From: CAZTHK01 sp964613215
Lineage (GTDB): Bacteria; Krumholzibacteriota; Krumholzibacteriia; Krumholzibacteriales; CAZTHK01
DNA length: 57,767 bases
Direction: 5' to 3'
Assembly: GCA_964613215.1 (NCBI GenBank)
Contig: CAZTHK010000022.1
Location: forward strand, 1-57,767
Shown: positions 24,610-32,186 of the stretch, piece by piece
How positions within the stretch are numbered: the first letter of the stretch is position 1
Layout: the number at the start of each line of letters is the position of its first letter
Translations under genes and position numbers: made by a program
The notes under the pieces: generated by a model
What the model was told of the DNA's origin: nothing
Database searches by the model: none
What the model saw: only the letters and a program-made list of their open reading frames with translations

Positions 24610-25092
24610 ATGAGCTTTGAACCAAAAATCGTAGGTTTTCTCTGTAACTGGTGTTCCTACACCGGCGCCGATCTGGCCGGCACATCCAGAATGAAGTATT
24701 CACCCAACATAAGATCGATCAGGGTAATGTGCAGCGGACGGGTCGATCCCACTTATGTAATCAAAGCCCTCTACGAGGGGGCTGACGGAGTTCTGATAGC
24801 GGGATGCCACCCCGGCGACTGCCACTACCAGGAGGGCAACTACAAGGCTCTCAGAAGATACAAACTGCTCCAGAAGGTACTCCCCTATTACGGCATAGAT
24901 TCCGGGAGGGTGAGGCTGGAATGGGTGGCCGCATCGGAGGGCGAGAGATTCGCCACCGTGGTCAACCAGTTCACCGACCAGTTGAGGGAGATGGGGCCGT
25001 TGAATATCAAGGAGGATATCTACAGGAGCATGGAAAACGACGTCATCGAAGAAGACGAAGAAAAAGAAAGCGGAGAAGTCAATGAAGCTTAA
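24610..25092 (+). CDS. mvhD: MvhD: [2Fe-2S] hydrogenase delta subunit
   Basis: The protein has 160 residues. It opens PKIVGFLCNWCSYTGADLAG, continues IRVMCSGRVDP and GCHPGDCHYQEGN, the three cysteine groups of the MvhD/FrhD family that bind a [2Fe-2S] cluster. MvhD links the Mvh hydrogenase to HdrA and hands electrons to its FAD. The last ~20 residues are acidic and probably unstructured. Its end overlaps the start of mvhG by 11 bases, implying coupled translation. In Methanococcus the equivalent VhuD can contain selenocysteine; here all positions are Cys. Confidence 0.94.
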   Translation: MSFEPKIVGFLCNWCSYTGADLAGTSRMKYSPNIRSIRVMCSGRVDPTYVIKALYEGADGVLIAGCHPGDCHYQEGNYKALRRYKLLQKVLPYYGIDSGRVRLEWVAASEGERFATVVNQFTDQLREMGPLNIKEDIYRSMENDVIEEDEEKESGEVNEA

Positions 25093-26035
25093 GGCAGGAA
25101 TATACTGGGGCGCAGCGTGTGGAGGTTGCGATGTAGCCATACTCGACACGCATGAAAAAATCCTTACCATTGCTGAGAAAACAGAGATATACCTCTGGCC
25201 TGTAGCCATGGACTTCAAATACGAACAGGTGCGTGCGCTGGAGGATGACTATCTGGACTTCTCGCTCTACAGCGGAGCAATCAGAAATTCCGAAAATGAA
25301 GAGATAGCCAGGCTGCTCAGAAAAAAATCAAAGGTCATGATTGCCCTGGGTGCCTGTGCCCACATTGGCGGGATACCCGGACTGGCCAATTTCCACACCG
25401 CCGAGGATATTCTAAACAGGGTCTACCTGGAATCGGAATCAACGGAAAATCAGGAGGGAACCATTCCCCAGGTTCACTGGAAAGGTGATGACACCGATCT
25501 GGAACTGCCTAAATTTTACAATAATGTCAAGACCCTGGACCAGGTGGTGGAGGTAGATTACTATATTCCCGGATGTCCCCCGGTACCCGATCAGATAGTC
25601 AACGCCCTGATGGCGGTATGGGAGGGAGAGCTTCCCCCCCCGGGGTCGGTGATAGGAGCGGGCCAAAAAACACTGTGCGAAGAATGCCCCAGGGAAAGGG
25701 AAGAAAAGGAGATCAGGGAATTCAAGAGAACCCACCAGATGATCCCGGAACCCGAGAAATGCCTTCTGGAACAGGGACTGTTGTGCCTCGGGCCGGTTAC
25801 CAGATCGGGATGCGGGGCCCGTTGCATTAAATCGGGGGTTCCCTGCAGGGGTTGCTACGGACCCATGGAAGACATACCTGATCAGGGGATAAAGATGCTG
25901 AGTGCTCTGGCCTCGGTGGTGGAACCGAAGGACGAGGAAGAGATAGAAAAACTTATGGATTCCATAGCGGATCCCCTGAGAACACTGCAGCGTTTCAGTA
26001 TAGCCGCATCAATACTGAGGAGGAAAAAGATATGA
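25082..26035 (+). CDS. mvhG: MvhG: [NiFe]-hydrogenase small subunit
   Basis: The protein has 317 residues and no twin-arginine signal, so it is a cytoplasmic group 3-type small subunit. Cluster ligands are visible in YWGAACGGCDVAIL, MIALGACAHIGGIPG and VDYYIPGCPPVPDQI (proximal cluster). A C-terminal cysteine-rich ferredoxin-like part runs from CEECPRE to CLGPVTRSGCGARC and GVPCRGCYGP (medial and distal clusters). It passes electrons from the Ni-Fe site in MvhA to MvhD. The ribosome-binding site GGAGAAG lies inside mvhD. The stop overlaps the mvhA start by 4 bases (ATGA). Confidence 0.94.
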   Translation: MKLKAGIYWGAACGGCDVAILDTHEKILTIAEKTEIYLWPVAMDFKYEQVRALEDDYLDFSLYSGAIRNSENEEIARLLRKKSKVMIALGACAHIGGIPGLANFHTAEDILNRVYLESESTENQEGTIPQVHWKGDDTDLELPKFYNNVKTLDQVVEVDYYIPGCPPVPDQIVNALMAVWEGELPPPGSVIGAGQKTLCEECPREREEKEIREFKRTHQMIPEPEKCLLEQGLLCLGPVTRSGCGARCIKSGVPCRGCYGPMEDIPDQGIKMLSALASVVEPKDEEEIEKLMDSIADPLRTLQRFSIAASILRRKKI

Positions 26036-27495
26036 AGCGCATCGAGATTGATCCGATCACCCGTCTGGAAGGACATGGGAAAATCACGCTGATCATGAAC
26101 GATGATGGCTCGGTGGACAACGCCTACCTTCAGATCCCCGAACTGAGGGGATTCGAGAAGTTCGTGGAGGGACTCCCGGTTGAGGAGATCCCCCGGGTGG
26201 TGCCCAGAATCTGCGGCGTTTGACCGGCCGCTCATCACATGGCCTCGGGTAAGGCCGTAGATTCTGTATACAATGTGGAGATTCCATCAGCCGCCAGAAA
26301 GCTGAGAGAACTGTACTATATGGCTCATTTCATTCACAGCCATGCGGTGCATTTCTATGCTCTGGCCGCTCCCGATTTTGTGGTAGGCCCGGATGCTGCC
26401 AGGGAATCAAGGAATATACTCGGATTGATCGAGAAGGTGGGTCTGGAGACCGGCAAGGAGGTTATCCGGCAGAGAGCAATCTCTCAGGATATCCAGATCA
26501 TTGTGGGGGGCAGAGCCACTCACCCGGTGTGGAATGTTCCTGGAGGTGTAGCCAAGGCCCTGACTGTAGAAGAGAGGGAAAAGATCACGGGAATGGCCAG
26601 GGAACAGCTCGAATTTGCCGAACTGGGACTGAAACTTTTCAACGACCTGGTCCTCTCCAATAAGACTTATCTGGATATAATAATGGGAGACGGATATGAG
26701 CTGGTAACCAACTATATGGGCCTGGTAGACCAGGACAATAAGGTCAACTTCTATGACGGCAGAGTGAGAGTGGTGGATCCGGAGGGCAAGGAGATACTGA
26801 AATATGCCGAGGATGAATACCTGGACAACATAGCCGAACATGTGGAGCCCTACAGCTATCTCAAATATCCCTATATAAAAGAGAGGGGATGGCAGGGTTT
26901 CAAGGAAGGCATGGGTACTTCCCTTTATCAGGCCGCCCCGCTGGCCAGGCTTAACGCCGCCGAGGGAATGGCCACTCCCAGAGCCCAGGAAGAATTCGAA
27001 AAGATGTATGATACCCTGGGGGGGAAACCTTCCCATAAACTGCTGGTACATCACTGGGCCAGGCTGATAGAGATAGTATACTCCGCCGAGAGGCTGGTAG
27101 AACTGACCGAAGATGATGAAATTGTGGATCCCGAAGTGAGAGTTATCCCCACCGGCACCCCCGATGAGGGTATAGGAATCATAGAGGCGCCCAGGGGAAC
27201 CCTTACTCATCACTACGTAACCGATGAGAACGGGATAGTAACCAGGGCCAACCTGATCGTGGGGACCACCAACAATAACGCCCCCATATCCATGGCCATC
27301 AAAAAGGCCGCCCAGAAATATGTATCCGAAAACGGAAGTGTGGATGAGGGTGCTCTCAATATGGTGGAAATGGCATTCCGGCTGTTCGATCCCTGCTTCA
27401 GCTGTGCTACCCACAGCCTGCCGGGGCAGATGCCCATGGTGCTGGAAGTAATGGACAAAGACGGGGAGCTGGTGGACAAATTCACAAGAAGCTGA
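26032..27495 (+). CDS. mvhA: MvhA: [NiFe(Se)]-hydrogenase large subunit with in-frame TGA (predicted selenocysteine 64)
   Basis: Read through one TGA (26221-26223), this is a single 487-residue hydrogenase large subunit. The N-terminal L1 motif reads Arg59-Ile-Cys61-Gly-Val-[TGA64]-Pro-Ala-Ala-His68, matching RxCGxCxxxH with TGA exactly where the second cysteine belongs. The C-terminal L2 motif is intact: DPCFSCATH with Cys455, Cys458 and His461, followed by a 26-residue tail for protease removal. No other stop or frameshift occurs, and both flanks keep the family sequence. A stem-loop suited to SECIS function starts 15 bases after the TGA. By homology Cys61 and Cys455 are terminal Ni ligands and positions 64 and 458 bridge Ni and Fe, so selenium would sit at a bridging position. 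Alternatives are a TGC/TGT-to-TGA mutation (pseudogene) or a sequencing error. TGA is a normal stop elsewhere in the window. Confidence 0.85.
26239..26258 (+). promoter_or_regulatory. Candidate bacterial SECIS element in mvhA
   Basis: ATGGCCT (26239-26245) pairs with AGGCCGT (26252-26258), giving 7 pairs including one G-T wobble, around the 6-base loop CGGGTA. The loop begins 22 bases after the TGA and has a G within its first two bases plus a GGT. This meets the general rules for bacterial SECIS elements (stem-loop immediately 3' of UGA, apical G, roughly 16-37 bases of spacing). The stem overlaps conserved codons, so part of the pairing could be chance. Confidence 0.55.
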
Positions 27496-27980
27496 CCATT
27501 GTAGTAGGCCTGGGTAATACCCTGTTGAGCGACGACGGCGCCGGCATCTTTACCGCCAGGCAAGTCAGCAAGGCGGTGGGGGAAGAAGTGGATGTGGCGG
27601 AGGCTGAGTTAGCCGGCTTTGATATTATCGAGATCCTGAAGGGCTATGACCGGGCTATAATAATTGACTCCATAAAGCTCGATGATGTCGAACCCGGCAC
27701 AGTAATAAGGCTGCGGCCGGGCGATATCAAGACCACTCCAAGGCTTGCTTCATTCCACGATATTGATCTTATAACCGCCCTGGAGCTGGGAAAGAAACTG
27801 GGACTGGAGATGCCCGGAGAGGTGATAATCTATGCAGTACAGGGAAAGGATGTCCTCACCCTCCGGGAGGGATGCCTGCCCGAAGTAGAGGAGGTTATAC
27901 CCAAACTGGTAGAAGAGATAGCAGGTATTATCAATAACAGGGAATTTCAGAGAGTCTCTGTGGATATAAAGCAGAGATAA
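27480..27980 (+). CDS. Hydrogenase maturation protease (HycI/HyaD family)
   Basis: The frame encodes KKLTIVVGLGNTLLSDDGAG, the family N-terminus. The Ni-sensing acids are in SDDG and IIDSIK, with a His in SFHDIDL, as in HycI-type endopeptidases that cut the C-terminal tail of the hydrogenase large subunit after nickel insertion. MvhA just upstream carries such a tail. The start is unusual: no ATG or GTG precedes the GLGN motif, and starting at the later TTG (27525) would delete it. An ATT at 27480, with GGGGAG 11 bases before it, or a CTG at 27492 are the likely starts, both overlapping the mvhA end. Coordinates of the 5' end are therefore uncertain. Confidence 0.85.
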   Translation: MHKKLTIVVGLGNTLLSDDGAGIFTARQVSKAVGEEVDVAEAELAGFDIIEILKGYDRAIIIDSIKLDDVEPGTVIRLRPGDIKTTPRLASFHDIDLITALELGKKLGLEMPGEVIIYAVQGKDVLTLREGCLPEVEEVIPKLVEEIAGIINNREFQRVSVDIKQR

Positions 27981-28014
27981 TACAGACGGCCGGATGGTTA
28001 TATTTGTATTTTAC

Positions 28015-28040
28015 AAAAAAGAGCCGGGATAACCCCCGAC
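28015..28040 (-). terminator. Intrinsic terminator of the baeRF-like gene
   Basis: On the minus strand GTCGGG pairs with CCCGGC (6 pairs, one G-U; 6-base loop), followed directly by CTCTTTTTTG. This is a good rho-independent terminator about 90 bases after the stop of the minus-strand gene. It also lies between convergent genes. Confidence 0.65.
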
Positions 28041-28129
28041 TTTAATTATAAAATATCAAGCCCGGCAAGTACTTAAAATCAATATTCCGGGGCAGAAACC
28101 CGAAATACCAGGGCTAATCCCGCCTTAAA

Positions 28130-29293
28130 TCAGAATCTGTAGATTGCTGCTACATCTTCCTCATCACCCGGCATATCTTCCTGCCGGACAGCAAAAACAG
28201 TCCCGCCGTGAAAGAGGGTCTGGACAGCTGCCAGATCTATCAGGTCATCATTGAAAACAGTTTCCTGTTCATCCATCTTAATCTCGCCCGAACCGGGATC
28301 GAAAGAACCCCACACATGCTGCTCCAGGGGCACAAATAGTGTTCCCACTCTCCCGGATTGAGCTGAGGTGACAACCTCTCTGAGGTCACCGGACGTCTTA
28401 TCCTCATCTCCGCCCGACAGGGCCAGATAAGACTCCGCCGCTTCCCGCTGCTTCTTCCGGAATAGCGGACTGACCAGTTCCCATGCCTGCCGGTGGAGTT
28501 CTTCTATCTCCCTGTCCCGGGGGTTGCCGGTTATGGATTCTTCCACCAGATATGAATAATCATTGGCCTCCCTGTATACAGGAAGAAGATGTTCAGCCCC
28601 TGCCAGGACCAGAGGATTATTCTCCCTGGCCAGAAGCGAATGGACCCCTTTGTTCACCTTCTGAAAGAAGCGAAGTATATTCTTCTTATCTTCATCGGTA
28701 ACACCCTGCCCATGGAAGGTGGGTTTGTACCTCACCCCGCTGCCCTGCGAGCTTACCCCGCTGTGGTACTGGATCTGTCTTTCCGGATCATCGTATCTGA
28801 GAGCCTCTTCCAGACTGTCTGGAACTCCCTTCAAACTGATTTCACTTATGCTGTAGTGAGTCCCCTGAAAGAGCCGGATCCCCTTCAGATTCAGCGCCAG
28901 CAGATAGAACCTGCCATCGTCACTTAACATGGGAAGCAGTGGTTTCAGGTGAAATCTTTTGCCGGTCACAGAAATAGACTCGAAATTAAGGGGGAACCGG
29001 TGATAGCTGAATCCCTGTTCAGAGATAAATGCAGCCAGCCCGTCACTCTGATTATTCCAGAAAGGCAGATCATCCATCAGCCGGCGGGGTTCTTCCATAA
29101 GGCTGTCGATCTGGCGCTTGCGGTAACCCGCCTCCTGCATACCCTTTTCCACCTTTCTGATCAGATTCTTGAATACTATAGAATTCTGCTCGGTATCCTT
29201 GCCTGCCCTATAGGTGCGAAGATAAATGCTGGCACATATACCCTTCTCCCTCTGTATCAATTCCTTCAAATCAGATTCGGTCAGTATGTTCAT
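28130..29293 (-). CDS. baeRF-type (bacterial eRF1-like) protein
   Basis: The protein has 387 residues, all soluble. Features typical of the bacterial relatives of archaeo-eukaryotic release factors (baeRF families) are an N-terminal region with ASIYLRTYRAG, GLAAFISEQGF and FHLKPLLPML, a central eRF1-domain-2-like segment (DGRFYLLALNLKGIRLFQG, LFQGTHYSISEI), HGQG..DEDKKNILRFFQKV, then LAGAEHLLPVYREAN and a C-terminal domain with LREVVTSAQSGRVGTLFVPL. These proteins are thought to act on ribosomes or RNA under stress; none is well characterised. The family is recognised by pattern, not by search. The gene is monocistronic, convergent with the hydrogenase operon. Confidence 0.75.
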   Translation of the reverse strand: MNILTESDLKELIQREKGICASIYLRTYRAGKDTEQNSIVFKNLIRKVEKGMQEAGYRKRQIDSLMEEPRRLMDDLPFWNNQSDGLAAFISEQGFSYHRFPLNFESISVTGKRFHLKPLLPMLSDDGRFYLLALNLKGIRLFQGTHYSISEISLKGVPDSLEEALRYDDPERQIQYHSGVSSQGSGVRYKPTFHGQGVTDEDKKNILRFFQKVNKGVHSLLARENNPLVLAGAEHLLPVYREANDYSYLVEESITGNPRDREIEELHRQAWELVSPLFRKKQREAAESYLALSGGDEDKTSGDLREVVTSAQSGRVGTLFVPLEQHVWGSFDPGSGEIKMDEQETVFNDDLIDLAAVQTLFHGGTVFAVRQEDMPGDEEDVAAIYRF

Positions 29294-29514
29294 ATCTATA
29301 CCATCTCCTGTCGGAATCCATATCAGTTATTACTGTTATATTTCCCCAGCTCTCCGGAAGTTCCAGAATTAATGCTACGTTATGACTATAAGATTAAAAA
29401 ATCACAATGTCAAGAAATGCCGGAGCCTCCCCATTTTTCAAGCGAATAAGGTAATACCGGTGCCGGTTAATTCAAAACTCCAAGCAGGGCGGACCTGGAT
29501 TTTTAAGTAGATAG

Positions 29515-29532
29515 CCACGGGCAAGCCCGTGG
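29515..29532. repeat. Perfect 8-bp palindromic hairpin (REP-like)
   Basis: CCACGGGC and GCCCGTGG flank AA. This perfect palindrome lies in a gene-free region next to the dispersed repeat copy at 29560-29690. Such a GC-rich hairpin in AT-richer spacer resembles REP-type elements; no adjacent transposase is present. Confidence 0.5.
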
Positions 29533-29559
29533 TACTGACGACAAGATTACGAGCTTCGG

Positions 29560-29690
29560 GCGAGTTCACATTCACCCACCTGCAAGCACGTTTAACTCTG
29601 CCCGGTGGGATATTGGAAGAATCGAAAATTGCGGATGCCGGAACGCAGAGCTTGAGATTTACCCGGCCGGCGAGAAATCGAATGCGATTC
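29560..29690 (-). repeat. Second copy of the dispersed repeat seen at 13149-13299
   Basis: On the minus strand GATTTCTCGCCGGCCG, then AAATC, then AAGCTCTGCG and CCGG match 13178-13218 closely. Weaker similarity continues (CGGGCAG...GTGCTTGCAGGTGGGTG against CGGGGCAG...GCCCGCTCGACAGGTGAGGGT). The 22-bp terminal repeats of the first copy are not seen here, so this copy is degenerate or lacks ends. The gene-free stretch 29294-30099 otherwise holds the hairpin at 29515 and short palindromes such as AGGACTTAAGTCCT near 29941. Confidence 0.55.
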
Positions 29691-30099
29691 ATAAATATCA
29701 ATCATCTCCAGAAACTCCGGCAATTAAGACCGGTCTTTTTATTTGAGCATTACATTAATCCCAGCAATATTATTTTGAACCTGAACGGCTGACCGCTGAC
29801 GGGAATGATCGGGCTGGAAACAATTATGCAATCCAGTTAATATATATCCAGATAACTTTACACAAAATTCTGCCTGCTTATCCGGAGATCCAATTGCACA
29901 GAACTTGCTTGAGTCAATAACCAGCGCAAGAACTTAAAGAACAAGGACTTAAGTCCTGGACCAGACAGGCCGGGAAATTACTTAAGTCACGGATAGACAG
30001 AGATTCTGGCGCTATCGCTAAGTTAGAAACAACCATGGCTTTACAGCAGAGCGATTCGATCGCTTGCCTGAAGGGCCGCAACGTCAGGAAGAGAGCAAC

Positions 30100-32181
30100 A
30101 TGCAAGCGAGGAAACCCTATCTCTTTGTAATTCTAATAATTACAGCATCTCTGCTTTTAAGTTGCAGTTTGCAAGAACCTGTCATGCCCAGCTGGAGGGT
30201 GCCTACAGTGATACCTCTGGGTACGGAGAGATTCACCTTCGAGGATGAAGTCACCGACAGCAGTTCCGTGATAACCCGGGGTGACACCCTGTGTATAGAT
30301 ATACAGGGTCAGTTTGATCCCCGTACCATCACCGAAAACGATCTATCCATTCCGGGCAGGGATACTACCATCCAGATCGAAATAGGCGGTATTTCTCTGG
30401 ATTCCATCAGGACTCAGTGCGGAGACTCAATAATACTTCATGATATAATGCCGGAACTTGAATGCTACCTGGGCAACCCGGTTACGGTTCCCGAAACCAC
30501 CCTCACCTCCTACCCGCTCACACTGGAATCGGAGGATTTCCAGAGAGCGGTAATCGACAGATGTGACATAAAAATATGCGTATACAACAATCTCCCCCTG
30601 ACCCTGGGACCCAATAGCCTGTCTCCTGAGGGAATGGAGATAAATATCTATGATTCCACCGGCACCCATATAACCGGCCTGTATATACCGGAGGAGATAC
30701 CCCCGGGAGGATGCGGCTGCAGGGTCAAATCAATAGTACCGGGGGAATCATGGATTCGCACCCCCCTGCAACTCGAATACAGCCTGCCTGTTTCGGAAGA
30801 TACCACCTTCGTTCTGACAGAGGAAACTCTCTATAACTCCGGCTGTGTTATGGAAGTAACCCTGCTGAACCTGGATATAAAGGAGATAGTGGGCAAAATA
30901 TCTCCGCAGGCAATTACCAGAAATATGAGTATAGCAATTCCCGGCCGGGACAGGATTATCAGAGGAACTATACACTCCGGCTATCTGGATATTGATTTTT
31001 ACAATCAGCTGCCCCTGGGGGCAGAGCTTGATATAACCATGCCCGATCTGAGGCCGGAGGAGAGTACTCCCACCTGTGAATTTGTTACTCTGGTTCCATC
31101 CGGTCATACCACGGTGGAGAGGGACCTCAGGGAAAATATTATAACCAACTCTGTTTCACCCGGAAGCCCCCTGGATTCGCTGTTGATTGAAATTGAAGCG
31201 GAAACCGGAGAGAGTGACGGATTCGTCCATATAAGAGAAAGTGATAATATCTCTGTTGAGGTTCATATCAGAGAAATAGAATTCTCCAGCCTGGAAGGCT
31301 ATCTGGCGACCCATTCTCTTGGTATTGGCCCCTATGAAGAGAAGGATGTGGTGGATTACCAGGGGCTCTCCGGCGGATTGAATTTCCGGCACGGCCAGCT
31401 GATGATTACGTTTCACAACGAGTTCGATATCGAAACCATGGAACTGGATTTAGAAATGACCGGGTACCACCGGGAGGACGGCGGATCTGTCAGCGACTCG
31501 GTCACCATAGAGGAGAACAACTTCCGACTCTCCTCCGGAGGAGATACTCTCCTACTTTCCGGCGGCGAGGTGGTCGACCTGCTGAATATTCTCCCCACCG
31601 ATATTGTTTGTTCCGGCCTGCTGGAATATTCCGGTTACTCTTCAGTAAGCAGTGGAGAAGGAGTGGAATGCAGCTACTTCCTTACCACTCCATTCGAAAT
31701 AGAAATACTGGACACCGCTCCCATCCGGTTCGACCCAGATACCCTGAGAGAGGGTGACCTGGATGAAACATTAAGGGATGCGGCGGGAAACGACATAAAA
31801 TCCGCGGCCCTCCGTGCCCGGATTACAAACCATAGTCCGGTAGGTGGAGAATTGATGCTTATGGTCAGTGCAGACCTCTCCAGAACAGATCCCTTCGATA
31901 CCACCGGATATTCAACCAACCGCCTGGAGTTCATTAAATCTGTCCGGATGGAACCCGCCCCCGCCGACCCCGCTACCGGCCTGGTGGAAGATGCAGTCAT
32001 CTCCGAAACAGGATTTCCCCTGTCTGAGGATGAACTGAGAGTCTTTAAAACTGCCCCCCTGGTAACGGTATTCAAACTTACTCTGGAAGAGACGGGGGGG
32101 AGGGTAATCCTGTGTGGTAGCGACTATATAGAATTTTCAGGTGAAGTAGAGATGGAAATTCTGATAAAGGGAGAGGAATAG
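30100..32181 (+). CDS. Large beta-rich lipoprotein of unknown function
   Basis: The start is set at the ATG at 30100 behind AGGAAGAG; this gives the lipoprotein signal YLFVILIITASLLLSC (Cys22). The 693-residue protein has no enzyme motif that I recognise. It is acidic and beta-rich with repeated short strands ending in EIEI-, ITMP- and FEIEILD-like segments, suggesting several stacked beta-sandwich or propeller-like units. The next gene, 5 bases on, encodes an outer-membrane barrel, so this is probably an outer-membrane or surface lipoprotein acting with it. I do not recognise a family. Confidence 0.8.
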   Translation: MQARKPYLFVILIITASLLLSCSLQEPVMPSWRVPTVIPLGTERFTFEDEVTDSSSVITRGDTLCIDIQGQFDPRTITENDLSIPGRDTTIQIEIGGISLDSIRTQCGDSIILHDIMPELECYLGNPVTVPETTLTSYPLTLESEDFQRAVIDRCDIKICVYNNLPLTLGPNSLSPEGMEINIYDSTGTHITGLYIPEEIPPGGCGCRVKSIVPGESWIRTPLQLEYSLPVSEDTTFVLTEETLYNSGCVMEVTLLNLDIKEIVGKISPQAITRNMSIAIPGRDRIIRGTIHSGYLDIDFYNQLPLGAELDITMPDLRPEESTPTCEFVTLVPSGHTTVERDLRENIITNSVSPGSPLDSLLIEIEAETGESDGFVHIRESDNISVEVHIREIEFSSLEGYLATHSLGIGPYEEKDVVDYQGLSGGLNFRHGQLMITFHNEFDIETMELDLEMTGYHREDGGSVSDSVTIEENNFRLSSGGDTLLLSGGEVVDLLNILPTDIVCSGLLEYSGYSSVSSGEGVECSYFLTTPFEIEILDTAPIRFDPDTLREGDLDETLRDAAGNDIKSAALRARITNHSPVGGELMLMVSADLSRTDPFDTTGYSTNRLEFIKSVRMEPAPADPATGLVEDAVISETGFPLSEDELRVFKTAPLVTVFKLTLEETGGRVILCGSDYIEFSGEVEMEILIKGEE

Positions 32182-32186
32182 AAAAT

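Noticed and set aside
26407..27414. Minus-strand open frame of 335 codons inside mvhA
   Set aside because: Antisense shadow of a conserved gene; composition and lack of motifs argue against it.
26239..27495. A second, shorter hydrogenase gene starting at the ATG after the TGA
   Set aside because: It would lack the L1 cysteines and has no ribosome-binding site; the codons between TGA and this ATG (Pro-Ala-Ala-His-His) are family-conserved, so one gene with a recoded TGA is better.
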